Made by a program: the position numbers and the translations under genes. Below the pieces are notes generated by a model that ran no database searches, was not told the origin of the DNA, and was given only the letters and a program-made list of their open reading frames with translations. Of a stretch of DNA of 64,000 nucleotides, positions 1-10,022 are shown one piece after another (position 1 is the stretch's first letter; the number at the start of each line of letters is the position of its first letter). Location: NCBI GenBank assembly GCA_002914845.1, contig JXTC01000001.1, positions 4,903,958 through 4,967,957 of the forward strand, read 5' to 3'. This DNA is from Trema orientale (taxonomy: Eukaryota > Streptophyta > Magnoliopsida > Rosales > Cannabaceae).

Positions 1-290
1 ATATTCGTCAAAACGCGGTGTCGTTTGGCACTCCTCTGAAGCTTGAAGAGGAGAGCTCTGGCCCAAGCCCTCCTCGGCCCCACCGCATGCGCCATCGACG
101 AATAGGCCGCCGCCTTTATCCTCTGACTCCGTTCATCTGCGGACGAGTTGTTAGAAACATGTCCACGCTTTTTCATTTCCTTAAGGGATCGGATGAATCT
201 CAAGGCAAACTTGGCTTTAGTAGTACTAGTACTAAGACGAGAGTTATTATCGTTTGAGGCACTCAAGCCCAAATTTGGATAAGATTTCAT
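1..290 (-). CDS. IBH1-like atypical bHLH transcription factor, N-terminal part (gene runs off the window)
   Basis: Reading the minus strand from ATG at 290-288 gives 96 uninterrupted codons to the window edge. The N-terminus is Ser/Asn/Thr-rich. It is followed by a FALRFIRSLKEMKKRG segment at about residues 27-42 and by RSQRIKAAAYSSMAHAVG with RAWARALLFKLQ at about 56-85. From family knowledge this matches the N-terminal block of IBH1-type bHLH proteins (FHFL-SL, R-IKKAAYVSMARA, LWSRALL). These are non-DNA-binding or weakly binding bHLH regulators that restrain cell elongation downstream of brassinosteroid and gibberellin signalling by sequestering activator bHLHs. The HLH itself would lie to the left of the window. 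Base composition is much more GC-rich than the flanks, as expected of a real exon. The start is supported by an A/T-rich leader with no nearer in-frame ATG upstream. Assignment to the family is confident; the exact paralogue is not known. Confidence 0.83.
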   Translation of the reverse strand, partial: MKSYPNLGLSASNDNNSRLSTSTTKAKFALRFIRSLKEMKKRGHVSNNSSADERSQRIKAAAYSSMAHAVGPRRAWARALLFKLQRSAKRHRVLTN

Positions 291-582
291 GGTGGGATTT
301 TTGTGAAAATTAATGTTATTTGATCAAAAAGAAAGCAAAGAAAAAGAAAAAGAAAGACAGTGGAAAAATTTTCTAGGGTTTGGTTGGTTAAGGGTGTATG
401 TATAGTAGATGGGACAAGTACAGTCAGTATGAACTTTTGTGCATGGAAAGAAATTATAAGAATAGAAGATGTACAAGATGTAGATGATGCAGAACAAATA
501 TATATATATATATGTATAGTTGGGTATTATTTGGGTTTTCTCCTTCTGACACCAAAAAGAGTTCCTCTCTCACAGCTCTCCT

Positions 583-591
583 CTTTATAAT
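583..591 (-). promoter_or_regulatory. Putative TATA box of the IBH1-like gene
   Basis: The minus strand reads TTATAAAG here, about 290 bp upstream of the ATG at 290. A start roughly 30 bp downstream would give a 5' leader of about 260 nt containing GA/CT-rich and AT-repeat sequence. This is inference from motif and distance only. Confidence 0.4.
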
Positions 592-1655
592 TCTCTCCTT
601 ATTGCTTATTTGCAAATACCGAAAGAACTAAATCAACCAGAAAACTATTGAGTTCTTACGCAAAAAGAGGAGAGAGAGAGAGAGATGGGAATTTGGGAAT
701 CGGGATAGAGAGAATAAGAGAAGGATATGATGAAGATGATAAGTGTGTGGGGGGTGATTGAGAATGGACGGCTAAGATAAATTTAGAATTAATTTGGGGA
801 ATCAATTAAAGTTTTATTTTTTTTTGGTTTTTATTATTTTCTATCCGATAATACAATTAAACTTTTGATATAGATCTTTATCTTAAAGCTGAGCTACATA
901 TTTAATATATTATAATACAATATATGTCTATTTCAACCATGGAGAGCGTGGGAATCACGCAATCATCAGCAAACAAGGTCTGGGGAGTTGAGGATAATGG
1001 AATGGAAGTCATTAGTCATTACAATTTAATTCCACACCAAAGGGTTGCTTTAAGCTGAGAAAGCAATGTTTAATTAGCTTACACAAAAGTGGCTAGGTGG
1101 GGCCCTAGCTCAAACGTCTCTTAGCCTATAAGGGACCACGTGGTTCACACGCGCCACGAGAAAAAGGACTGCCCCTAGCTAGTTTTGTGTCTAATTTGGT
1201 TTGTGTGTTATATTTAGGGCTTTCATTATCAAAGGAATAGGGGGTGGGAGAGGTGGGTTTTGGGACCCACAAGAGGGCCAACCACCACATGAGCGCACAT
1301 GGTTCGGACACCCACTTGTCTGATGGGAACCTCTCTTTTCTCTTTTCTAATCTTTGCTTATTTACTTTTCAAATTATGCTTTGTGTTTGTGTTAGGTTTA
1401 ATCTTTTTCTTTAATCCACCTCTTGGACGGCTAGTACTCCTCCGACATGTATGACTACTGTAATTTGTAGCCTCATATTCTTTGTTTTTGTAGAATAAAT
1501 CGTTATTTTATTTCAAATTAAACTTTCTTATTAATCCGAAATGTACTAAGGAAACCACGTACTATGTAAGTCTCAAATTTACTCCCCGAATCTAGGGGTT
1601 ATTTCCAAAATGTAATAGACTTGAAGGGATTTATAGTCCAGTTGCCAATTGCACA
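592..1655. other. Upstream region of the IBH1-like gene, no further gene seen
   Basis: It contains a short GA repeat (about 669-684) and AT-rich spacer. Short open readings on both strands have no plant-protein character. Promoter function is inferred only from its position. Confidence 0.4.
1136..1143. promoter_or_regulatory. Perfect palindromic G-box (CCACGTGG)
   Basis: The sequence is an extended G-box, the classic binding site of plant bHLH (PIF) and bZIP factors and also bound by BZR proteins. It lies about 850 bp upstream of the IBH1-like start codon. Use in regulation is inference. Confidence 0.3.
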
Positions 1656-1663
1656 TTTTAAAA

Positions 1664-2198
1664 AGGGGTTTTTGGCATGTTTGATTCCTATATTATTAGT
1701 AAATTGGCAAAATGGTCCTTAAGTTAATTTTTTTGGCAATTAAGTCCTTAAGTTTTAAAAATTTTGGCAATTAAATCCTTTTTGTTTGTTGATATTAAAA
1801 TTTTCATGAAATTAAACATGTTTAAGTGAAATAAATTGGTATTTCACTAACATTATTTAGCTTGGAAGGGAAATAGAAAGAAATTTTAAGAGAAATTTTA
1901 AATTTTTGAGAATTTATATTTTTTAAGTTTTTTATATTATGTTATTAAATGTTATTAATTTTTAGTTACTTTCTTTTAAAATTCTAACTAATGTCAGTAA
2001 AATATTGATTTTGACATTCAAAAACCTTTGCATGTGACTTGAAAATGCTTAATTCCATCCAATATTTGAATAATTACTCACAAAAAGGGCTTAATTGCCA
2101 AAAATTTTAAAACTTAGAGACTTAATTGTCAAAAATAATAACTTAGGGACCATTTTGCCAATCATAGAAAATATAAGGGCCATTCATACTAAAAACCC
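1664..2198. mobile_element. Long-TIR MITE, probably Mutator-like
   Basis: The two ends are inverted copies for roughly 110 bp: the left reads GGGGTTTTTGGCATG then TTGGCAAAATGGTCC, and the right is its complement ending CATACTAAAAACCC. An 8-bp direct repeat TTTTAAAA lies at 1656-1663 and 2199-2206. Long TIRs plus an 8-9 bp target duplication fit Mutator-derived MITEs. No coding capacity is seen. The palindromic, low-complexity target repeat is the weak point. Confidence 0.65.
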
Positions 2199-2490
2199 TT
2201 TTAAAAGTAGGTAGGGGCCAAAATAGAGTTGATATCCCTAATTTGGCGGCCGGCCAAAAAATGAAAATGACCTAAATTTTATTGTACCCTCAGTTAGCAA
2301 TGACAAAAAGATCTATTAATTATGTTGCATTTGGTTAATTTTAGACTTGACAAAAGAGATCCGCTAATATGTTTTAGTATATACAAGGTAGACTAATGAA
2401 TTATGTATATATCCGACCACTGGGGGACTGGACAGAACATGCAAGATGTAAGATTATTTGTAGTAAGAAGAATCATAATAGGGGCCTAAA

Positions 2491-2548
2491 TAGAGGAGAT
2501 TCTATCCCCGGCAAAAAGAAAAAAAAAAAAAAAATAGAGGAGATTCTA
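2491..2548 (+). repeat. Micro-insertion with poly(A), flanked by a 14-bp direct repeat
   Basis: TAGAGGAGATTCTA occurs at 2491-2504 and again, identically, at 2535-2548. Between them is TCCCCGGCAAAAAG followed by a run of A that abuts the right repeat. This layout is what a severely 5'-truncated target-primed retroposition would leave. Confidence 0.6.
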
Positions 2549-3101
2549 ACAACGCCCCAGGGATCTCACTTGAGAGTTCAGACGTGACCATATATGTGGG
2601 GGGAGGTTAGTTTTCTAAGTGAAATGTATGTTGGAGAACTTGCGTATATATATATATGTATATTTATATACACACACTAAGAGACTGCCAGCTAATAAAC
2701 CTTATATATGTTTGGCTTATCTGGCAGCATATATTTTTATGGAGCCACTGTGTTAAAGGAAACTGGAGGTTAAAGAAACCAGTACCTAATTAACAACATA
2801 TATAGGCTATAAAATTATAAATTTTATCCATCGAAACAGAAACAAATAACAAATAACAAAATACAAAATGGCCAGTAGTACTAATACTTAATAATGGTAA
2901 ATTAATATATGATCGAATACCAATCGCATGTGCATGTTATCAATATAGTCATGATACTTTTAGCTATAATCTTTAACACAGTATGGTAACATTGGTTAGT
3001 ACGTACCTTTTATTATAAACATAGTTATGATACTTTTTTTCTAATAGTAAATTTAGTCACAAATTTTTTTACCGTTTAGTCACAAATTATGTTGACTAAA
3101 T
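2549..3101. other. AT-rich spacer, no gene seen
   Basis: Low-complexity AT-rich DNA with short TA repeats near 2645. No open reading frame, TIR pair or RNA gene recognised. Confidence 0.4.
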
Positions 3102-3115
3102 GTAAGGTTGTTTTC

Positions 3116-3597
3116 TCTTTCTTATTTTATTATTATTTTTTTTTTTTTGGAAGGAAAAACATTGTCTTTATTAACTCAAGTCTTCCCAGTCCATATCATT
3201 AGGAAGACTGATATCTGAGTTTGCTAATTTATAGGCCACCTTAATGTTCCCATTTCTAGAAATATGGCTACACGTACTACAATTAAAACTACTTATGAGT
3301 TTTGACATCAGATAAAACTAAAGTTGTTTATGCTAATGGTGGGAGATTCGTGACAGATTGAATCACTCTCCACAACAGAAATACTAAGACCAAGGCCTTA
3401 AGCAAGGCGTAACCCTTCGCAAACTACTAGTGGTTCAGCAACTTCTGGCGAAAATTACCTTGCAAACAACGAGCACATCAAACTGTAACTATTCCAGTGT
3501 GATCCCGAATAACTATGCCAACGCCAATGGAAGGTTCCTAGCCCAAACAGAAGTAACCGAAATATGTCCTGACAAATTGGAATGAGATATATATATA
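3116..3597 (-). mobile_element. 5'-truncated LINE fragment with a dead RNase H domain
   Basis: The element reads on the minus strand, with its poly(A) tail seen as a T run near 3137-3150. Near its upstream (right) end the minus strand encodes GVVIRDHTGIVTV, then after frameshifts phrases typical of the RNase H domain of plant non-LTR elements, with several stops. Flanks carry a 14-bp near-identical repeat, TAAGGTTGTTTTCT at 3102-3115 and TAAGGTTATTTTCT at 3598-3611, as expected for target-primed integration. A host RNase H-like gene fragment is the alternative, but the tail plus repeat favours a LINE. Confidence 0.7.
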
Positions 3598-3611
3598 TAA
3601 GGTTATTTTCT

Positions 3612-4793
3612 AAAAATATGTCTAACAAATTGGAATGACATATATAACTCGACCAACACCCTAAACCTATGAGATCTTTCTTGGCAAAATGTTCAAGAGC
3701 GCCTTACCACCTAACCTAAATGGTTCGTGATATAAGTGTAGGCTTAATCAAACAAGCAAAGCTAGGATCTATTGAGAAAAGCACAAGAAACTCTTTACCT
3801 TTTTTGGATCAAAGACAAGTTTTCGTCCGAGTACGTATTAATCAACTAATTCATTAGATTAATATTTATGCAGATTAAAATTTCTTAAATATTTAATCTT
3901 GAAAATTATATTTCATAAATATTTAATATTGAGATTTATATACAATATTTAGTACCAAGGCTTACGCCTGTTAATAATTAAAGTGCAGCCCATAGTGGCA
4001 CTGGCCTACAACTCCGGAAATTGAAGGATTAATGGCGAACATGGATTTGGTCATGACTTGTACATTATCTTCTTAATTCCCATATTTATTTCTTTCGCTA
4101 TTTTATTATAAAGACAATAATGACATTACACGTATACTGCCACGTGACCAAAAAGAGGTGACATCTTATGATCAGTAACGATTCGTTTGGTCAACATACC
4201 AACGGTTTTATCGTTATATTGATTGCCCCTTTCCATACATGCTTTATCACTTTGTTCAAAGCTCGATTTAACCGCGTGAGGATGAAAAGTATATTTAATA
4301 ATTACCTGATTAATGTTTGTTTATATCCCCTATTAAAACCAAAGAAAAGTAAGCAGGTTACCAATTGGAAAATGGAACCTAGCAAGCGAGTTTCATTACT
4401 TAATTATTCATTCAATATCTTTTTTCTCATCCAACAAATGTATGTATATGGCCTAATTATATATTATGCATATAGAGGATTAATCAAATAGGTAAATAAC
4501 TAGCTAGACACGTAATATGGTCCTAATTATATATTATGCATATAGAGGATCCGGACGCAAAGACATGATGCTAACTAAAGCTAATGTGTAAGCAACATAT
4601 TATAAGTAGACAAAATCCAAACTAGGGATAAAGACAGATCTTCAGTAATATTATTGGTCTCATTAATATTCATACGCAGATACAAATTACATATCGTCAG
4701 TGAAAGGTCAATCCAATCACACGATGAGTACGTGGGAGATTCTTCTACAAAGCAATCAATGTGCTATATATATATATATAAATATATATGGGC
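3612..4793. other. AT-rich spacer with a 31-bp direct repeat
   Basis: No gene seen. A segment beginning CCTAATTATATATTATGC and running through GAGGAT is present twice, at about 4451-4480 and 4521-4550. The open reading at 4168-4491 has no recognisable domain and overlaps this repeat. Confidence 0.4.
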
Positions 4794-5027
4794 ACTAATC
4801 CAGTAGGTATTTTTTTTTTTTACCTATGCATAAGTATCAATTGGGCCAATGAAAAATTTTTTTGCACATTTTTTTATATTAAAAATAGGAGAGAGAAAAA
4901 GCATTAATGATGCACGTCTTTTTATGCATCTCATTTTAGCCGTTAGATCATTGTTAGATGATGATCCAATGGCTAGAAAAAAAATACATACACATAGGTT
5001 AAAAAAAAAAATACCTACCGGATTGGC
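4794..5027. mobile_element. MITE with about 35-bp terminal inverted repeats
   Basis: The left end reads ACTAATCCAGTAGGTA then a T run then ACCTATG. The right end is the inverted copy (CATAGGTT, A run, TACCTACCGGATTGGC). The interior is AT-rich and non-coding; the mirrored short open readings on the two strands here are products of the inverted repeats. Confidence 0.6.
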
Positions 5028-5372
5028 AACCAATATATATATAGCTACTTGTAAGTTGTAACCTAGCCAGCTATAGGAATAATATTGGGCGCGCTAGGTT
5101 TCGTCTAACTTTTTCGACTTCCTTTCAATCCCAATCACGACTTAGTACCATATATCCCAACTGCCGATTTTTCCTTCCCAATTACTGTCTCAGAATTGAC
5201 TTTTTATGCACTATAAACAGAAATAGTATTATTGGCTAGTCTTCTTTTAATTATTTTCCTTAATTAATTACTTCTTAATTATTTCCTTTAAATATATAAA
5301 TATATTCCTAGTTCCTCCGCTGATTGTGTTCCCTACTCTAAAGAACTACCATGCATGTTAAGAGAAGAATAG
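5028..5372. other. Spacer, no gene seen
   Basis: AT-rich sequence without an open frame or repeat that I can classify. Confidence 0.35.
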
Positions 5373-5662
5373 AGAAATTTAGGTGGATGACCAAGATTTT
5401 AAATTTGATTAAGTAGATGTCCACTTTAAAAATTTTATAGCTAAATATCCAGGTATATATATTTTTACACTTAGTAGATACACATATCTACTAATTTTAG
5501 TTACTGTATTGAAATGCACTGAGTATATAATTTTTTATACTTAGTATATAAAATTTTACACTTGGTATATAAGCATATATATCGGACACTTTGCTATAAC
5601 ATTTAACAAATGGACATTTACTGAAATCGGGCCCAAAATTTGGTCATATTTCTATAAGCCCC
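5373..5662 (+). mobile_element. MITE family 1, copy 1
   Basis: About 290 bp beginning AGAAATTTAGGTGGATGACC and ending ATATTTCTATAAGCCC. The same sequence recurs at 39171-39460 (same orientation) and 44228-44511 (inverted). The two ends are imperfect inverted repeats sharing AAATwT...ATGACCAAAATTT. GAATAG flanks this copy at 5367-5372 and 5663-5668, a possible target duplication. No coding capacity. Confidence 0.75.
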
Positions 5663-5999
5663 GAATAGAATAAGAGTAGTAATCTTCTCTTTTTGCGGCC
5701 CATGTGTGTCTTTTTATTTTTTATTTTTATTTATTTTTTTTAAGAATTACTTTCGTGGGCGACACAAAAGGAATATTGTAGTAGTTGCCAAAAATCTACT
5801 ATAAAATTTTCTTAGAGGTTTATATGATCTCATTTATATGAGTATGTAGTTTTTATAATTCATGCATACGAGAGAATAACTCATAATTTTCACTCTACCG
5901 ATGTTTTTGTGATTTAGAATTATCAAATATATAGATTCTGAATATTGAAAGTTCTACTTTCTTTTATATAACTTTGACCTCTTTAGGATCCTACTCTGT

Positions 6000-7135
6000 C
6001 AGGGCCTCTCTTTTGTTTAGATTTTCTTTTTAATCTTGAATTCATTTAGTGTGTTTGAAGATATGGTTGCCATAATTTTGTTGTACTAATTCTAAATATG
6101 TGTGAGTTTAGTTTATTTTTCTGGATTTTGTGTGTCAGGAAATTATTATATCCTATTGGTGCACATATTTTATTTAATTATATTGTATCACATTACTTCA
6201 TTTGGACCCTACCTAGTGGTCTTATGAAGATTAGTTAAGAATATCTATCTAAAAATGGATTAATAATGTGGATACCCGGTTAGATGACCCAGTTAGAATT
6301 AATGGATATCGTAATTAAGTTATATATATATATAAAGTAAACTATTTTGGGTTATGGTTCACCCCATCAAATCTTGTACATACGCTCTGTCTCTCTACCT
6401 CTATCATATTGAAAGAAATCCATTGAGCACACTTGAGTGATTTGGCTGTGGAAGATCTTTAACCCCCAGGCTCTCAATCGTCTAACGCTATTCCGTGTTT
6501 GTGATCAAGTCCTTAAGGCTCTTTTTATGGACACATGTATTCTTAACAACCCTATTCCTAATAGTTTGACATGAATGATCCCAGAATTATGTTAGGTTAA
6601 TGACAATCCATATTTATGTATAACAAGTGGTATCAGAGTAGAAATCACAATTAAATTATTAGAAATGTTCATGTATATGCTGTAGTTTGAATATCTCTAA
6701 CTATTTGGTTTCTAAGATTTAGATATCACATGTATGATTTTAATTGTTTCTTTTATGATTATTAATGTTGTAATTTGAGGGTTAATTCTGGGTTTTTGGT
6801 CATTAAGTATGTATTTTAGGGCTAAAAATCACATCATAGTCGAGTGACCCAATTTTTAAAATCAAATAACTATGATTGCAGCAAAACCAATCAGTGTCGT
6901 AGTATCAAAGTTCTAGAGATTCAATGCTGCGGGCGACACTGCAGTGCCCAACCTTGGGTTGAGACTTAAAAGATTAAGTGGCTAACGTCACGACGCCAGC
7001 TTCCTTAGGCTCTCTTTGGTTAGATTTTTTTTAATCTAGAATTTATTTGGTGTGTAAAGATGTAGTTGCCATAATTTTGTTGTATTGATTCTAAATATGT
7101 GTGAGTTTAGTTTCTTTTTCTGAGTTTTATGTAGT
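6000..7135 (+). mobile_element. LTR-retrotransposon remnant (5' LTR, primer site, truncated 3' LTR)
   Basis: A roughly 125-bp segment at about 6004-6130 is repeated at about 7010-7135 (shared phrases GTTGCCATAATTTTGTTGTA and AAATATGTGTGAGTTTAGTT), consistent with the starts of two LTRs. The first LTR ends TATAACA at 6625, followed after AG by a tRNA-Met primer site. Only about 380 bp lie between, so gag and pol are deleted. Whether it was Copia or gypsy cannot be decided. Confidence 0.6.
6628..6638 (+). other. Retrotransposon primer binding site (tRNA-Met type)
   Basis: TGGTATCAGAG is the classic complement of the plant initiator tRNA-Met 3' end, placed two bases after the LTR-terminal CA. 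Confidence 0.8.
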
Positions 7136-7556
7136 ATATGTTCCTTCGTTTAACTTTGGAACTTGTGAATTCAATATCTTGAAAAATCTATATGTTGACG
7201 AATATCAACCTCTCAGAAGACATGTTGCCACTATACCATTCAGAAGAGTCAACTCGAGTACTGATGGAGGGTATTTCGAAAGAGTCAATCGAATTAGAGG
7301 TACGTTGGCCTAAAATCTCTTATTTATATAAACAAATATATTGACAGTGATTCAATCTCTCATTAATGACTTCGCCAGTCATTAAGTACTGTTTCAATAC
7401 GTAATTTGTATATTTTTCTTTCTCTTTTTCTTTTTTTTCCTAATATCATGTTTAAATAATCATGTACATGTGGTGAAGCTACACTACATGATTTACTTAG
7501 CTTTGTTTTAGGAGTGGAGAACGGGCTTATCCATACCCCTTCTTCCATTTGTAGAA
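7136..7556. other. Spacer, no gene seen
   Basis: AT-rich sequence. The open readings at 7101-7313 (plus) and 7363-7548 (minus) have no recognisable domain. Confidence 0.35.
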
Positions 7557-7800
7557 CATGTTATTGTAAATATTTTGCCTTTTTAATACTATATTTATGT
7601 TTCTCAAAAAAATTTTAAAAAAAATTAAGGGCATGAATAAAATAATATAGAAAAATGATTAATATATGAGAATCACATATGTTATTGTAAATATTTTGCC
7701 TTTTTAATACTATATTTATGTTTCTCAAAAAATTTTTAAAAAAAATTAAGGGCATGAATAAAATAATATAGAAAAATGAGGACTATATGAGAATCACAAT
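7557..7800. repeat. About 121-bp tandem duplication
   Basis: The segment beginning TGTTATTGTAAATATTTTGC and ending GAGAATCACA is present twice in tandem, at about 7559-7678 and 7679-7799, with only a few differences. It adjoins the AT microsatellite and assembly gap. Confidence 0.8.
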
Positions 7801-7817
7801 ATGGGAGACAAGGACGC

Positions 7818-7819
<2 letters not shown>

Positions 7820-7868
<49 letters not shown>
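7820..7868. repeat. (AT)n microsatellite
   Basis: About 24 AT units run directly into the assembly gap; true length is unknown. Confidence 0.9.
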
Positions 7869-7869
<1 letters not shown>

Positions 7870-8018
7870 NNNNNNNNNNNNNNNNNNNNNNNNNNNNNNN
7901 NNNNNNNNNNNNNNNNNNNNNNNNNNNNNNNNNNNNNNNNNNNNNNNNNNNNNNNNNNNNNNNNNNNNNNNNNNNNNNNNNNNNNNNNNNNNNNNNNNNN
8001 NNNNNNNNNNNNNNNNNN
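7870..8018. other. Assembly gap (149 N)
   Basis: Run of undetermined bases. No feature can be placed here, and readings across it are meaningless. Confidence 0.99.
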
Positions 8019-8364
8019 AGTTTGTTTTAAACGATAATGAATTGAATCTTAATTAAAAAAAATAGAAGATGAACCATTCAAATCTTATTGATCTCCATAT
8101 CGGGAAAAAAATGAAGTACAAAAGAAAAAAGAAAAAAAAATGAAGAGCGTATAAATGAAATTAATAAAATATATTTTATCAATATTTTTCCTTGAAAAAT
8201 CATTCTAAATTTTTTTTCTTTAAATAATCAATCCTTGTAGGTAAACTTTACTTGCTATTGTAAGTCATTTTCAAATTATTCATAATACCCATTCATGGAG
8301 CAAAAACAAAAAACTCCATTGAAAACTCACCCTATATGTATATATACCATGTGAAGAGAGGATG

Positions 8365-8715
8365 ACAAATTTTAGTCTTCATTCCACTTAGGATTATTGG
8401 TGGCATGCATTTTTGCTCTGGCTTCTGTAGCATTTTCTATTTTTAGAGATATCTATTCTTTGTCATACTATCGTTTTCGTTTTCGTTTTCGTTTGATGTA
8501 TTCTTTTTCTTGTCCATTTTTTTTTTTCATTTTTCGGTTGTTTGTTTTTTGGACGCTTTGTATTATTTTTCTTCTTAATTTAACTTTGGATTTGAATTGT
8601 TGCTTGTGGGATAGAGGTTTATATTGGGTGCTAATATAGTTGGGATGTTTGAGTAATTTATTGGTGCTTCTCTTTGCTAGTCTTTATTCAATAAAAAAAA
8701 AAAAGGGAGAATGAA
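8365..8715 (+). mobile_element. Possible polyadenylated retroposon
   Basis: A T-rich tract with a TTTTCG hexamer repeat (about 8470-8491) ends in ATTCAATAAAAAAAAAAAA. Loosely similar sequence lies on both sides (GATGACAAATTTTA near 8371 and GAATGAATAAATTTA near 8709), which may be a decayed target duplication. No domain is seen in the 80-codon open reading inside it. Confidence 0.3.
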
Positions 8716-10022
8716 TAAATTTATTATATAAAAGAGAAAAATTTTCCAAAATAAATTGATAGCTAACTATTAAATATTGCCTTTAGATAACCCAGTCACA
8801 ACATATACCCGATTTTTCTATTAAATGAGAATATCTTAATAAGTGCTCTTTCCTGAAATGATATATCTCCCACGAAATATAACAATTTTGTTAAACATAA
8901 ACATGATTCGTGATCATGTTATACAGCCAAGAGCTTTACCATGCAATTGAGTGAAATTTATATATAAACATGCCATTTCAAACGCGTCCATGAACATGCA
9001 CGCATGTAGATAACCGTAGCTACAGAAGTTTGATCACCAATGAAATTCGAGTAAAATTTTCTTGCATTGGACTATTGTTAATACTATTGTATGAGTATTT
9101 CACGATTCCGGTAATATTATATTTTTAACTATATATATTAATCATAAGGCATGAGTCAAATGTACGGCAACAATGAAAATATAGAGCCTTGCCCTTGCCG
9201 TCCTTTTGCTCCATCTGTCTCAGCATTGACTTGTAGGGATTTCGACTTGTCTGGTGAATAAATTATATCTTATCATATTATTTAATTGGATTGAAAGATA
9301 TGGATGACTTCATGAGTAGTACCATATAATTGCAGAAATTAACTTATTATCTAATTGGATGTCTTATTATTTAATTGGATCTCTCTCTCTCTCATTGAAT
9401 ACAGTAAATATAGGGAAACAATCATTGACCGTTAGTGTGAGTACAGTAGATAGGTATTTTATTGACCGTTATATTTCAAGATAATAGTTACAAAATAAAT
9501 AATATCATTTAATCATCATTGAAATATGTTTAGTATATTTACTTGTGACCATTAAGTTAAAATCTTTCTGTAAATATAGGTTTCACTACCAATAAAAATT
9601 AAAAAAAAAACCCTACTATAGCACTGATCATGTATGTATATATTATATATAATAATATGTAGATATGCAATGGATCGGAGAATTATTATCCGGATATATG
9701 TAGGTACCAAAACAAATAACTTATTTTAAATTATGGATCTTTCTTTTTTAGAACTTTCGATCGATCGTCTAATGTACATAAGTATTTGGAATATATGATT
9801 GATTATGATACAAAATAGTTTAGAAAAAAGTATACATTAATCATTAATTTGGCTTTTTAAATTTTTGTACCGACACCTTGTATTTTGTGAAATTACAATA
9901 GAAACATTTAAGTTTAGATTTTCTTTCAAATTGAACCAGGTAAATGTACAAAATTGGTGAATTAAATGCAAATTTATCCTCCATATATAATGACAATTAT
10001 ATTAAAAAAAAAAACTAAATCA
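8716..10022. other. AT-rich spacer, no gene seen
   Basis: Contains short CT and TA repeats and repeated ATTAATTGGATsT-like phrases near 9340-9380. No coding signature on either strand. Confidence 0.4.

Noticed and set aside
18-257. 79-codon open frame on the plus strand at the left edge
   Set aside because: It lies opposite the IBH1-like coding sequence, which has clear family motifs; the plus-strand product is basic and low-complexity.
7787-8056. Open frames reading across the N gap with an Ile-Tyr repeat
   Set aside because: Products of an (AT)n microsatellite and undetermined bases.
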